Assembly (NCBI RefSeq): GCF_014191375.1
Contig: NZ_JACHWN010000007.1
Coordinates: 248,001 to 312,000 of the forward strand
From: Mesorhizobium sp. RMAD-H1
GTDB taxonomy: Bacteria; Pseudomonadota; Alphaproteobacteria; Rhizobiales; Rhizobiaceae
Direction: 5' to 3'
DNA: 64,000 nt
Below the pieces are notes generated by a model. The model worked only from the letters and a program-made list of their open reading frames with translations, searched no databases and was not told the origin of the DNA. A program made the translations under genes and the position numbers. Position 1 is the first letter of the stretch, and every line of letters begins with the position of its first letter. Shown in pieces: positions 8,529-17,674 of this stretch.

Positions 8529-9422
8529 TCAGTTTGTCGAGGAGGCGGCGAGGTGGGTGTGCAGGAAGCCGATCTGATCGTGCACCACCCTTTTCCGGAT
8601 CTCCTCCTTATAGAAATCGAAGTGGGAGCAGGGGTATTGCCGCACTTCCCCGCGCGGCGCACGATCTGCGATCCGGCGCCCGAGCGCGGCGGGTGTGTGC
8701 TTGTCGTCTTCCGCGAGACAGACCAGGAGTGGCATGGAAAGTCGCGGCGCTGCCCGGCTCGGGCGATACCACGCCATGTCCAGGAGGACGCGCGGGGCTA
8801 TTTCGTTGCGCCATGTTTGATTGTCCATTGACCTGACAATTTCGTCAGCCTCTCTGGATGCCATGACGGCGAGTTCGCCTTCTTTTCCGACAGCGGGAAT
8901 ATAATGCGGCGGCTGGCCTCTCCAGCCAGCCCAGCGATCCTTTAGCGCGGCAGTCAATATCTTTAGGCTGTCGGCCATCGTGCGGCCCTCCACTTTTCTG
9001 GGAAAGCCGTTGAAGGGCACCTGAGCCACCACCGCGGTGATGCTCGGATCCCCGGCCGCCACCTCGATGACGTGAGCGCCGCTCAAGGAACTCCCCCATA
9101 GCGCAATCCTTCGGTCGGTATCGGGCAGCGAACGCGCATGGGCAATCGCCGCTTGCCAGTCCTCCTGCTGGGCGCGTATCGAAATGACCTGCCGGGGTTC
9201 ACCGTCGCTTTCGCCGAAATTCCTGTAGTCGAAGGTCAGGGCAGCAAAACCGGCGCCTGCGAAATCCTCGGCGGTTTTGGCAAGCGAGCCCTCCTGCGTT
9301 CCACCAAAGCCGTGAGCCATGACGATACAGGGGAGAGGGCCGTTGCCTGCTGCCGGGCGGTATAGATATCCCCTGCACTCGACGCTATTGACCCAAAATG
9401 CAGTTCGGGACTTTTGCACCAT
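8529..9422 (-). CDS. Alpha/beta hydrolase
   Basis: A 297-residue soluble alpha/beta-hydrolase-fold protein. It has the oxyanion-hole motif M-A-H-G-F-G-G, the nucleophile elbow L-W-G-S-S-L-S-G (Ser in a G-x-S-x-S variant), a late acid in A-E-D-D-K-H-T-P and the catalytic His in C-S-H-F-D-F-Y. The pattern resembles the dienelactone-hydrolase/esterase branch (X-Pro-peptidase-like), but the substrate is not predictable. The start at 9422 is preceded by AGGTGG; a longer frame from 9491 lacks support. It is divergent from the sulfur locus with about 315 bases between, which suggests but does not prove functional linkage. Confidence 0.82.
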   Translation of the reverse strand: MVQKSRTAFWVNSVECRGYLYRPAAGNGPLPCIVMAHGFGGTQEGSLAKTAEDFAGAGFAALTFDYRNFGESDGEPRQVISIRAQQEDWQAAIAHARSLPDTDRRIALWGSSLSGAHVIEVAAGDPSITAVVAQVPFNGFPRKVEGRTMADSLKILTAALKDRWAGWRGQPPHYIPAVGKEGELAVMASREADEIVRSMDNQTWRNEIAPRVLLDMAWYRPSRAAPRLSMPLLVCLAEDDKHTPAALGRRIADRAPRGEVRQYPCSHFDFYKEEIRKRVVHDQIGFLHTHLAASSTN

Positions 9423-9737
9423 GCTCCACCTATCATTCGCAGGAGAACCCCCAGCGTCACCAAGCTTCTGATAGAGCTCTACGGTGCTCACGACAAGGGC
9501 GGGCCCACAGACGTCCAGCCGAATGGCGGGTACATCACAGCCTTATCGCATCTCTTTCACATGTATTCGGGCATTGCAGTCGAACGTCTCGAAAACCTTC
9601 GAGCGCCCACGTGACTAGAAAGACAGTTCAAAGGGGGGACCAAATTTAAAATTCCTTTTCTCTATAGATTTAGTAGAATTAACTAGCCTGATCCTATTCC
9701 GATGCACATCCGTGCGAGCGATGAAAGGACAGGTTTC
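9423..9737. other. Divergent intergenic region before the sulfur locus
   Basis: About 315 bases between the hydrolase and the FMN reductase. The AT-rich part at 9640-9690 stands out from its G+C-rich surroundings and contains an Rrf2-box candidate. Small open frames here show no protein-like signature. Confidence 0.5.
9662..9677 (+). promoter_or_regulatory. Rrf2-box candidate, copy 1
   Basis: CTATAGATTTAGTAGA contains the inverted repeat TCTA-N9-TAGA (from 9661). It is 60 bases upstream of the FMN reductase start. The same 16-bp pattern recurs at 17550-17565 (minus) and 20939-20954, all in the sulfur locus, which encodes one Rrf2-type regulator. Confidence 0.6.
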
Positions 9738-10379
9738 ATGACTGCGCCCACGATCATAGGAATATCCGGCAGCTACAGCTACCCTTCGCGCACCCGTGCT
9801 CTGGTAGCAGATATCGCCCACAGGGCAGCACAACGCTATTCGCGGCGCGCGCAGGTCTACGATCTATCGCAGTTCGGCTCCTCCCTGGGAGCGGCGCGCA
9901 AGCTGTCCGATCTTGACGAAAGCGCCAGGCGGATCGTCATACAGATGGTTGAAGCGGAGGCGCTGGTCGTCGCCAGCCCCGTGTACAAGGGCAGCTATAC
10001 CGGCCTCTTCAAGCATCTCATCGATCTCCTGGATCCCACGGCATTCGTCGGAAAGCCGATCCTGCTTGCGGCAACGGGCGGCGGCGACAGGCATGCCCTG
10101 GTGATCGAGCATCAATTGCGTCCGCTCTTCGGCTTCTTCGAGGCACGAACGCTGGCGACAGGCATCTATGCCGCAGAACGGGACTTCGCCGAGGGTTCGG
10201 TCTCGCCGGCGCTTGCCGAGCGGCTGGCGCGCGCGATCGAGCAGTTCACTCCTTATCTCGCGCGTCGGGAGGTAACCCATGCGGGAGAGCCGAACACCAG
10301 CACCCAAAGGGTGAATGGCACTCATGACCAGGCCGTCCGGCAGGGTGCGCAGGCTCCCATCTCCGCTCTGCGGGGCTGA
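9738..10379 (+). CDS. NAD(P)H-dependent FMN reductase (SsuE/MsuE-like)
   Basis: A 213-residue flavodoxin-fold reductase that would supply reduced FMN to the LLM monooxygenases encoded downstream. The FMN phosphate-binding start is I-G-I-S-G-S-Y-S-Y-P-S-R-T, matching the S-P-R-x-P-S-R-S region of SsuE. The family signature A-S-P-V-Y-K-G-S-Y-T-G and L-L-A-A-T-G-G follow. The ATG at 9738 is preceded by AGGACAGG and gives the normal N-terminus; an upstream in-frame ATG at 9702 adds 12 unrelated residues. It is the first gene of the sulfur operon, followed 39 bases later by the ABC permease. The last ~25 residues are polar and probably disordered. Confidence 0.88.
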   Translation: MTAPTIIGISGSYSYPSRTRALVADIAHRAAQRYSRRAQVYDLSQFGSSLGAARKLSDLDESARRIVIQMVEAEALVVASPVYKGSYTGLFKHLIDLLDPTAFVGKPILLAATGGGDRHALVIEHQLRPLFGFFEARTLATGIYAAERDFAEGSVSPALAERLARAIEQFTPYLARREVTHAGEPNTSTQRVNGTHDQAVRQGAQAPISALRG

Positions 10380-10418
10380 CCGGTCGCACATCATCGCATT
10401 CAGGAAGAGGAGGCCGAT

Positions 10419-11375
10419 ATGACCCGGCAGTTCACACAGGGCGCGTTTCTCCCGGGCGGCGAGCAGCCCGTCATGGCATGGCAGCATCTGGATCAGGCGG
10501 CGGATAGGGAAACGAATATCGGCTCCCGCAAGAATGCGGTTCGAGCCGATCAGGTAAGGCAAGCACGGCAAGACGGAGGCCGGTTTTCGCCGAGAACCCT
10601 GTCTGATCGCGAAATGCTGGCCGTCTCGTGGCTCGCACCGGTTCTCGTGGTGCTTGCCTGGGAAGGTCTTTCCGGGATCGGCTACATCAATCCGCAGATC
10701 CTGCCATCCCCCAGTGCCGTTCTGGGCACGGCACTCACATTGATATCGAACGGAACCTTGCCGGAGCATCTGGGCTATAGCCTGCTTCGGGCAACGGTCG
10801 GCTTTGCCATCGGGGGCGGCATCGGCTTCGTGCTCGGCGTGCTTGTCGGGTTCTCGCGTATTGCGGAAGCCGCCCTCGACAGATCGATCCAGATGATCCG
10901 CGCAATCCCTTTTCTTGCGCTGCTGCCACTCGTCATCATCTGGTTCGGGGTCGATGAAACCGGTAAGATCTTTCTCGTCTCCCTCGGAGTGATGTTTCCG
11001 ATCTACATCAACACGGTGCTCGGCATCCGGCAGGTTGATCCCAAGCTCCTGGAGCTTGCGCAGGTGACCGGACTTTCGGTTCGCCAGCGGATCACACGGA
11101 TCATCCTGCCGGGTGCGATGCCCTCGATCCTGACAGGGGTCCGATACGCCCTTGCCGTCGCCTGGCTCGCGCTGGTGATCGCCGAGACCATCGCCACCAC
11201 AAAGGGGATCGGCTTCCTGGCAATGGATGCGCGGGAATTTCTCCAGACCAATGTCATCGTGCTGACCATCGTCATCTACGCCGCTATCGGCGTCTTCGCG
11301 GACGGCCTGGCCCGGTTCCTCGAGAAAAGGCTGCTCGCATGGCACCCGAACTACGCAATAGGGGAAAACCGATGA
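10419..11375 (+). CDS. ABC transporter permease, SsuC-like (sulfonate type)
   Basis: A 318-residue inner-membrane permease of the nitrate/sulfonate/taurine importer family. About 60 polar residues precede the first membrane helix (A-V-S-W-L-A-P-V-L-V-V-L-A-W-E), longer than usual for SsuC (~263 residues), so an internal start is possible, but GAGGAGG sits just upstream of the chosen ATG. The EAA loop that contacts the ATPase is visible as L-A-Q-V-T-G-L-S followed by I-I-L-P-G-A-M-P. It overlaps the ATPase gene by four bases (ATGA). Substrate: an organosulfur compound, inferred from neighbours. Confidence 0.9.
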   Translation: MTRQFTQGAFLPGGEQPVMAWQHLDQAADRETNIGSRKNAVRADQVRQARQDGGRFSPRTLSDREMLAVSWLAPVLVVLAWEGLSGIGYINPQILPSPSAVLGTALTLISNGTLPEHLGYSLLRATVGFAIGGGIGFVLGVLVGFSRIAEAALDRSIQMIRAIPFLALLPLVIIWFGVDETGKIFLVSLGVMFPIYINTVLGIRQVDPKLLELAQVTGLSVRQRITRIILPGAMPSILTGVRYALAVAWLALVIAETIATTKGIGFLAMDAREFLQTNVIVLTIVIYAAIGVFADGLARFLEKRLLAWHPNYAIGENR

Positions 11376-12076
11376 GCACACATAACGCCGCAGTCATGGT
11401 CCGCGGTCTTCGCCGTCAATATGGCGAGCGGGTTGTCATCAACGGGCTTGATCTGAGAATCGAGATTGGCGAGTTTGTCGCCCTGCTTGGAGAAAGCGGA
11501 TGCGGCAAGACCACTCTTCTGCGCGCTCTTGCCGGTCTCGATCCTATCGACGGCGGTACCATTGATGGGCCATCGCAGCCAGCGGTGGTGTTCCAGGAGC
11601 ACCGTCTGCTGCCCTGGGCTCCTCTTTGGCGCAACGTCGCCCTGGGAATGGAGACCCGGGAAGGCAGGAGGCAAGCCGAGGCGGCGCTTCGCGAGGTAGG
11701 CCTCGGCGGACGTGAGAACGACTGGCCGCGCAACCTCTCGGGAGGTCAGGCGCAGCGCGTGGCGCTCGCCCGTGCGCTGGTCCGTGAGCCGAAGCTCCTG
11801 CTTCTCGACGAGCCTTTCGCGGCGCTTGATGCCCTGACCCGCATCAAGATGCACGGCCTGGTCAAGGAACTCGTCAGCACGCACCGACCAGGGGTGCTTC
11901 TGGTCACGCATGATGTCGATGAAGCGATCGCCATCTCTGATCGCATCCTCGTCATGCGGGCGGGCGCGATCGCGGCATCTCACCACGTGGGCGCCGATAC
12001 GCCTGCCGGGCGGCTCGCATCGCGGCAAAGATTGCTCAGCGAACTTGGAGTGGAAGCGCCCGGACACGCTGCCTGA
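11372..12076 (+). CDS. ABC transporter ATP-binding protein, SsuB-like
   Basis: A 234-residue ATPase of the sulfonate/taurine/nitrate importer type. Walker A is G-E-S-G-C-G-K-T-T-L-L, the ABC signature is N-L-S-G-G-Q-A-Q-R, Walker B is K-L-L-L-L-D-E-P-F-A-A-L-D and the switch His is in L-L-V-T-H-D-V-D-E-A. It starts at an ATG overlapping the permease stop; a longer frame upstream would run into the permease and is rejected. It would energise uptake with the adjacent permease and binding protein. Confidence 0.93.
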   Translation: MSTHNAAVMVRGLRRQYGERVVINGLDLRIEIGEFVALLGESGCGKTTLLRALAGLDPIDGGTIDGPSQPAVVFQEHRLLPWAPLWRNVALGMETREGRRQAEAALREVGLGGRENDWPRNLSGGQAQRVALARALVREPKLLLLDEPFAALDALTRIKMHGLVKELVSTHRPGVLLVTHDVDEAIAISDRILVMRAGAIAASHHVGADTPAGRLASRQRLLSELGVEAPGHAA

Positions 12077-12132
12077 GGCGCGCATTTCGGCGAGCCGGAA
12101 CTTCTCAAATACCCTGAATACTGGAGATGAAC

Positions 12133-13140
12133 ATGATTGAGACAACGTCCCTCCCCATCGGCCGCCGTCGCTTCATTCAGGCAATGATGCTGGTGGCCGG
12201 TTCCGGTGCGCTGGCCGGCCTGCTGCCTGAAAACGGCTACGCCGAAGGCGCCCGCAACACGGATACCGTCCGGCTCGGCTGGGGACGCGGAGGTCTGCCG
12301 CTGATCGCACGCCAGCGCGGTGAATTTGAGAAAAGGCTTGCCGATCAGGATATCAAGGTCGAATGGGTCGGCCCTTTTCCAAATCACGCGCCTTCGCTTC
12401 AGGCCGTCGTCGGTGGCAGCGCCGATTTCGGCTTCTGGGGCAGCACCACGCCGGCGCTTGCGGCCATTATCGCGGGATCGCCATTGGTCTTCACGCAGTT
12501 CAACGTCTATAGCCCTCGCACGACCGCGATCATCGTCAGGAAAGATTCCGGCATCAACAATGTGAAGGAACTGGTGGGCAAGAAGGTCGCCGTCAACCGG
12601 TCGGGTCTGGGAGAATTCCTTCTGGTCGCCGCTCTCGAAAAGCATGGCGTCGATCGCAATACGGTCGAATTGGTTTATCTCAATCCCCCTGATGCGTCGC
12701 CTGCATTCGGGCAAGGCCGTGTCGATGCCTGGTCGATGTGGACGCCCGCTGTCGACATCGCGCGCGAGCAGTACGACGCCAAGAACATCTTCTTTGAAGG
12801 GACGGATCTCGATTTTCTGATCGACTATTCGTCGCTGGTCACGCTGCGCAGCTTCGCCACGGACAACTCAGCGCTCGTCCATGCCGTAATCGCTGCCTAT
12901 CGACAGGAGGGAGAGTGGATCAGCAACAATGTGCTGGAGGCCGAGACCATCGCCCAGCGCGAAGGCCAATACAGTGACGCTGTCCGCGATCATCTCGCGA
13001 GCTATAGGCGCGTGAATTACTTCTACGAGGCCGACGACCCGGCGTTTCTCGCCGATTTCCAGAAAGCCGCGGATTGGCTGGCCGAACGCGCAATCCTGCC
13101 GCAGCGTGTCAAGGTCGCCGATCACGTTGTGCGCGTCTGA
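12133..13140 (+). CDS. Periplasmic sulfonate-type substrate-binding protein, SsuA-like
   Basis: A 335-residue binding protein with a probable Tat-type signal: the twin-arginine stretch G-R-R-R-F-I-Q precedes a hydrophobic core and an A-E-G cleavage region near residue 40. The mature part has the SsuA/NMT1 pattern V-R-L-G-W-G-R-G-G-L-P-L-I-A, with Q-A-V-V-G-G-S-A-D-F-G-F-W-G and K-K-V-A-V-N-R-S-G. It would deliver an organosulfur ligand to the upstream permease. ATGs at 12127 and 12133 are both in frame; GGAG abuts the first and is well spaced for the second, so 12133 is preferred. Confidence 0.9.
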   Translation: MIETTSLPIGRRRFIQAMMLVAGSGALAGLLPENGYAEGARNTDTVRLGWGRGGLPLIARQRGEFEKRLADQDIKVEWVGPFPNHAPSLQAVVGGSADFGFWGSTTPALAAIIAGSPLVFTQFNVYSPRTTAIIVRKDSGINNVKELVGKKVAVNRSGLGEFLLVAALEKHGVDRNTVELVYLNPPDASPAFGQGRVDAWSMWTPAVDIAREQYDAKNIFFEGTDLDFLIDYSSLVTLRSFATDNSALVHAVIAAYRQEGEWISNNVLEAETIAQREGQYSDAVRDHLASYRRVNYFYEADDPAFLADFQKAADWLAERAILPQRVKVADHVVRV

Positions 13141-13197
13141 TCCGTAGCCGGTTGCCGCCTTTGCCAATCATCAATTCCTTCAACCGGAGCCATTGAA

Positions 13198-14562
13198 ATG
13201 CCCTCTCCCAAGTCTGTCCGTCTTGGTGTCAATGTTCTGGCCTCGGGCCGGCACGATGCTGCCTGGAAAACCTTGCCCGCTCCCAGGAGCGTTTCCACCG
13301 ATATTGATGAATTCATCCGGATCGCGAGGCTCGCCGAGCGCGGCAAGCTCGACGCGCTGTTCCTGGCCGACGGCCCCGGTGGCCTTGTCGACGAGTCTTT
13401 TTACCGTCCCTGGCGGGCGCTTGACCCCATCACGCTGCTTTCAGCCCTGAGCCAGGCGACAAGCCATATCGGCCTTGTCGCCACGACATCCACCATCTTC
13501 GGCCATCCCTACGTGGTCGCCAGGCAGATCGCCTCGCTCGACCATATCAGCAAGGGTCGGGCGGCCTGGAATATCATCACCAGCCAGACGCCCGTTGCTC
13601 TTGCCGCCTATGGCGTTGAAAGCGGCTTCAACCAGGATGAACGGTATTGCCGCGCCTCGGAATTCGCGGAGATTGTCACCGGCCTGTGGGACTCGTTACC
13701 CGACGCAGCCATCGTCGCCGACGCGGAACGACACGTCTTCGTCGATGAGACCGCTCTGCGGCCGATCGATGTCAGCGGCAGCCATTTCAGGTCCAAAGGC
13801 GTCCTTTCGGCTCCGGTGACTCCGCAAGGGCGCCCGGTCATCTTTCAGGCCGGACAATCGGAGGACAGCAAGGCCTTCGGTGCCCGCTATGCCGATGTGT
13901 TGTTCACGGGCCAGCGTCTTATCGAGAGGGCGCGAGAGTTTTACAGCGATGTCAAGGCGCTGGCGCTCGGCAACGGGCGCAGTCCGGACCAGTTTCTCGT
14001 CATGCCCGGTCTCTTCCCGATCATCGGCAGCACCGAGGCCGAGGCTCACAAACGCAAGGCGGAGCTCGATGCCGGTCTCGACATCGGGTTTCTTCACCAG
14101 GAACTGGCACGCCATTTTGCACTGGAGCCTGACGACCTCCCGCTCGATGCGCCGCTGCCTTATGACAAGATCGACGCGGCGGAGCCGCGCGTCCCGATCG
14201 CGTCGAGATGGCCGCGCAAGCAGATCCTGTCGGAAGCCACCCAGTACGGGTGGACGGCACGCCAGGCGGCGCTCAGCAACATCATCGGCGGGCACCGCAT
14301 GTTCGTCGGCACGCCGGAGCAGTTCGTCGCGGATATGCTGACTTGGATCGATACTGCCGCTTGCGATGGCTTCAATCTCAATATCGACATCCAGACCAGC
14401 GGGCTTGAGGACATCGTCGACGAGGTCATTCCGCTGCTTCAGAAAGCGGGGCGTTTCCGGCACGACTATGCCGGGCAGACACTGCGTCATCACCTTGGCC
14501 TCAACCATTATGTGGATCCGCGCGATGCCGCGCCGATCGCCCATACCGGGTCGGGAGGTTGA
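13198..14562 (+). CDS. LLM-class FMNH2-dependent monooxygenase (NtaA/SnaA/DszA family)
   Basis: A 454-residue bacterial-luciferase-like monooxygenase. The start V-R-L-G-V-N-V-L-A-S-G-R-H-D-A-A-W, A-R-L-A-E-R-G-K-L-D-A-L-F-L-A-D and S-K-G-R-A-A-W-N-I-I-T-S are signatures of the NtaA/SnaA/SoxA/DszA family, whose members use FMNH2 and O2 to cleave C-N or C-S bonds or oxidise sulfones. The length fits the family. It lies directly after the transporter and before the DszC-like gene, so C-S cleavage of the imported compound is the likely role, with reductant from the operon's FMN reductase. The precise substrate is unknown. Confidence 0.88.
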   Translation: MPSPKSVRLGVNVLASGRHDAAWKTLPAPRSVSTDIDEFIRIARLAERGKLDALFLADGPGGLVDESFYRPWRALDPITLLSALSQATSHIGLVATTSTIFGHPYVVARQIASLDHISKGRAAWNIITSQTPVALAAYGVESGFNQDERYCRASEFAEIVTGLWDSLPDAAIVADAERHVFVDETALRPIDVSGSHFRSKGVLSAPVTPQGRPVIFQAGQSEDSKAFGARYADVLFTGQRLIERAREFYSDVKALALGNGRSPDQFLVMPGLFPIIGSTEAEAHKRKAELDAGLDIGFLHQELARHFALEPDDLPLDAPLPYDKIDAAEPRVPIASRWPRKQILSEATQYGWTARQAALSNIIGGHRMFVGTPEQFVADMLTWIDTAACDGFNLNIDIQTSGLEDIVDEVIPLLQKAGRFRHDYAGQTLRHHLGLNHYVDPRDAAPIAHTGSGG

Positions 14563-14571
14563 AAGCGAAAA

Positions 14572-15822
14572 ATGCTGCAAACCGCATCACCAAAGCCCTC
14601 GCCACTTCATGCCGATCGCTGGAGCAGCGTTACCCGCCGGCTCGGCTTCGCGGACCTGTTCGAAGCATTCTCTTCAGGGGCGGCGCAACGCGATACTGCC
14701 CGCCAGCCGATCTTCGAAGAGGTGGCGGCTCTGAAAGCCCGCGGATATGGGGCGCTCCGCCTGCCTGAAACAGAGGGCGGCAAGGCGATTTCACTCCCGG
14801 AACTCTTTGCATTGACACGCGATCTCGCTTTTGCTGACCCCAATATCGCGCATGTCTACCGCAACCATTTCTTCGTCGTCGAACAGCACCTGCAGTCGCC
14901 CGACGCACCGCTTGCCAGGCGCGTTCTGGATCTGATTGCGCAAGGGGCGATGTTCGGCGTGGCATTTTCCGAGGCCGGCGGTGGGCCGGCAGGCAGCCGC
15001 GGCCAGGTGCCTGGCGCAAGATTGCAATGGTCGCAGAGTGATGGTCTCTACCGGATTTCCGGCAGGAAGATCTACAGCACCGGCAACATGTATGCCGATT
15101 ATCTCTTTTCATCGGCCATCGATGAACGGAGCGGGGATATCGTGCAATTCCTGGTTAGGACCGATACCACCGGCGTGGTGCTCGACGACGATTGGGATGG
15201 GTTCGGCCAGAAGCTGACAGGCTCTGGCACGACCATACTCAACGACGTCGCCATTTCGCCGGCGGATATTTTCAAGGTGAACGAGCCACGGCCGGACGAA
15301 CCGTACCTCTATGGCTTCACCTTCCATCAGATATATTTGACGACGATCATCTCCGGGATCGTGACCCGTGTGCTGCACGATGCATTGGCAACCATTCGCG
15401 GTCGCACGCGTAATTTTTATCACGGGCTTGCGGATCATCCTTCCGGAGAGCCGGAAATCCAGTCCGTGATCGGGCGCATCGCCGCATTCCGCTCCGCCAT
15501 CGTTGCCGTCGTCGACCGCGCGGTGCAGGCGCTGAATGCGGCATGGGCAGGCGCGAAAGGCAGCGAGGCGGAAGGGCTGTCGATCGCAGCCAGCATCGCA
15601 GCGGCCGAAGCAAAGGTTGTCACCGACGAGGTCGCCGCCAATTTGGCAAGTCTGCTGATCGATATCGGCAGCGGCAGCGCGGTCTCCACGGCAAAGGCCC
15701 TGGACCGGCACTGGCGCAACATCAAGGTCATCGCCTCCCACAATCCGCGCATCTACAAGGAGCGCGTCATTGGTGATCACTACCTCAATGGCTCTCTGCC
15801 GCCTACCGGCGCTTTCTTTTGA
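14572..15822 (+). CDS. Acyl-CoA-dehydrogenase-fold monooxygenase (DszC/SfnB-like)
   Basis: A 416-residue flavoprotein with the acyl-CoA dehydrogenase fold. It resembles the DszC/SfnB branch, which uses reduced flavin and O2 rather than acyl-CoA. Visible blocks are L-A-F-A-D-P-N-I-A-H-V-Y-R-N-H-F, G-A-M-F-G-V-A-F-S-E-A-G-G-G-P, the middle-domain I-S-G-R-K-I-Y-S-T-G and the C-terminal helix bundle ending R-I-Y-K-E-R-V-I-G-D-H. It sits 9 bases after the LLM gene, and GGGAGG precedes the start. Probable role: oxygenation in organosulfur degradation paired with the LLM enzyme, both fed by the FMN reductase. Confidence 0.85.
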   Translation: MLQTASPKPSPLHADRWSSVTRRLGFADLFEAFSSGAAQRDTARQPIFEEVAALKARGYGALRLPETEGGKAISLPELFALTRDLAFADPNIAHVYRNHFFVVEQHLQSPDAPLARRVLDLIAQGAMFGVAFSEAGGGPAGSRGQVPGARLQWSQSDGLYRISGRKIYSTGNMYADYLFSSAIDERSGDIVQFLVRTDTTGVVLDDDWDGFGQKLTGSGTTILNDVAISPADIFKVNEPRPDEPYLYGFTFHQIYLTTIISGIVTRVLHDALATIRGRTRNFYHGLADHPSGEPEIQSVIGRIAAFRSAIVAVVDRAVQALNAAWAGAKGSEAEGLSIAASIAAAEAKVVTDEVAANLASLLIDIGSGSAVSTAKALDRHWRNIKVIASHNPRIYKERVIGDHYLNGSLPPTGAFF

Positions 15823-15847
15823 GCAATAAAGTTAAAAGGGTTTAGGA

Positions 15848-17440
15848 ATGACCAGGACGATTACGGCGCAAGAGGTTCGCGCATTCTGGCGTGATGGCCG
15901 CGAAATAGCTGTTCTCGACGTTCGCGAGGAAGGGCCCTATGCGCAAGCGCACCCGTTTTTCGCCGTCAGCTTGCCGGTGAGTGAAATCGAAAGGAACCTT
16001 CCCGGATTGGTGCCGCGCCTCTTCGCCCCCATCGTGGTCTATGACGATGGAGAGGGTTATGCAGAGCGTGCGGTCCGGCGGATCAAAGCGCTTGGATATA
16101 GCGACGTCGCCGTTCTGGCTGGCGGCCTGTCGGCTTACGCCCGCGTCGGAGAGCTTTATCGCGACGTCAACGTGCCTTCCAAGGCGTTCGGCGAGCTCGT
16201 GGAAGCGATCTGTCATACGCCCTCGCTGCCGGCGAAGGATGTGAAGCGTATCCTCGAAACGGAAGAGAACGTCGTCATCGTCGATGCACGGCGTTTCGAG
16301 GAGTTCAACACCATGAGCATCCCGCGCGGACGCAGCCTGCCGGGCGGAGAACTGGTCTACCGCATCCAGGATATCGTCTCCTCCCCTGATACGCTCGTCA
16401 TCGTTAATTGTGCCGGGCGCACCCGCAGCATCATCGGCACGCAGAGCCTGATTAACGCCGGCTTTCCCAACCGCGTGGCCGCTTTGCGAAACGGTACCAT
16501 CGGCTGGACGCTGGAAGGGCTGCAACTGGAAACCGGGCAAACGGCCAAGACACCGGAACCGTCTGAGGCGGCGCGATCCGAAGCCAAACGGCGCGCCGCG
16601 CGCTGGGCGCAGCACGTGGGTGTGCCGATCATCGCTGCCGACGATCTCGCCCGTTTTCGCGCGGAGGCAGAAGACAGGACGCTTTACACGCTCGATGTGC
16701 GCGATCCTGACCAATATCATAAAGGACATCCCAGCGGCTTTGCCTCCGCACCCGGAGGACAATTGATTCAGGCAACGGACGAATGGCTCGGCGTTCGCGG
16801 CGCGCGCGTTGTTCTCTATGACGATGACGGCGTCCGCGCCAGGATGACGGCGTCATGGCTGTTGCAGATGGGATGGGATGCATATGTGCTGGAAGAGGGC
16901 GCCGTCGTTCCGGAAGTCTTTCAAACCCCCAAATCCGCCCTGGTTCCCGATTTTCCCAAGGCATCGATCACCGCCGCGGAATTGCGGAATGCAAGAGACG
17001 TGGTGATCGTTGACCTTGCGCGTAGCACGACCTATTCCCGGGGTCATATTCCCGGAGCGTGGTTCGCTTCAGGTCCGGAACTCGCGCGCGACATCGCCGG
17101 ATTGGGGGATAAAGGGCGGATTGTCCTGACATCGCCGGACGGTGATATCGCTGCGTTCAATCTGCGGGAGTTGCAGGAGAGTTCAACGCGGGAAATTGCA
17201 TATCTTGAAGGCGGAACCCGTGCCTGGACCGCTGCGGGATTTCCGCTTGAAACCGAGCCGAGATGGCTGTCAGATCCGATCGATGTCTACAAGCGGCCCT
17301 ATGAAGGGGTCGACAATGCACGCGCCAATATGCAGGGCTATATCGAATGGGAGCTGCAATTGGTCGCGCAACTGGCCAATGATGGCGTTTCGAGATTTCA
17401 CGTCATCCGTAATGAACCCGGCCAGCCCGCCGAGCGTTGA
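15848..17440 (+). CDS. Four-domain rhodanese-like sulfurtransferase
   Basis: A 530-residue protein made of four tandem rhodanese domains, roughly residues 1-105, 120-235, 250-365 and 370-475. Only the second has the catalytic cysteine loop (V-N-C-A-G-R-T-R, Cys188). The equivalent loops in the first and third have D-D instead (Y-D-D-G-E-G; Y-D-D-D-G-V) and the fourth has S-P-D-G, so these are probably structural or binding domains. Rhodaneses transfer sulfane sulfur to thiophilic acceptors, and this one could handle sulfur released by the monooxygenases. AGGA lies before the ATG. It appears to be the last gene of the 9.7-17.4 kb operon. Confidence 0.88.
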   Translation: MTRTITAQEVRAFWRDGREIAVLDVREEGPYAQAHPFFAVSLPVSEIERNLPGLVPRLFAPIVVYDDGEGYAERAVRRIKALGYSDVAVLAGGLSAYARVGELYRDVNVPSKAFGELVEAICHTPSLPAKDVKRILETEENVVIVDARRFEEFNTMSIPRGRSLPGGELVYRIQDIVSSPDTLVIVNCAGRTRSIIGTQSLINAGFPNRVAALRNGTIGWTLEGLQLETGQTAKTPEPSEAARSEAKRRAARWAQHVGVPIIAADDLARFRAEAEDRTLYTLDVRDPDQYHKGHPSGFASAPGGQLIQATDEWLGVRGARVVLYDDDGVRARMTASWLLQMGWDAYVLEEGAVVPEVFQTPKSALVPDFPKASITAAELRNARDVVIVDLARSTTYSRGHIPGAWFASGPELARDIAGLGDKGRIVLTSPDGDIAAFNLRELQESSTREIAYLEGGTRAWTAAGFPLETEPRWLSDPIDVYKRPYEGVDNARANMQGYIEWELQLVAQLANDGVSRFHVIRNEPGQPAER

Positions 17441-17549
17441 TCTGCTTCGCGGGCGGACTGAGCGGCACGACACACGCTTAGCCCGCCAATGAGTGCGGTT
17501 TTCGTCCGTACAATTGCGATATTACGGAAATCCAATGATTTCGGTCTTG

Positions 17550-17565
17550 TTTAGTACATTTATAG
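17550..17565 (-). promoter_or_regulatory. Rrf2-box candidate, copy 2
   Basis: On the minus strand this reads CTATAAATGTACTAAA, aligning with the copies at 9662 and 20939. The outer arms read GTCTA-N9-TAAAC, one mismatch from a perfect inverted repeat. It lies in an AT-rich patch 110 bases upstream of the Rrf2 gene and after the rhodanese gene, as expected for autoregulation. Confidence 0.6.
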
Positions 17566-17674
17566 ACTTTATGTCTCCGACAGGTCATGCGGCGGTCGGG
17601 GCGAACTGTCGATATGCGCAGGAAGAACGACGCCGCGCCCGGCGATTCCCACTTTCCGATATCGAAATCTCGAG

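Noticed and set aside
9864-11381. 505-codon minus-strand open frame
   Set aside because: It lies antisense to the FMN reductase and SsuC-like permease, has shadow-like composition (Asp/Arg/His/Gln-rich) and no domain; it reflects codon bias of the real genes.
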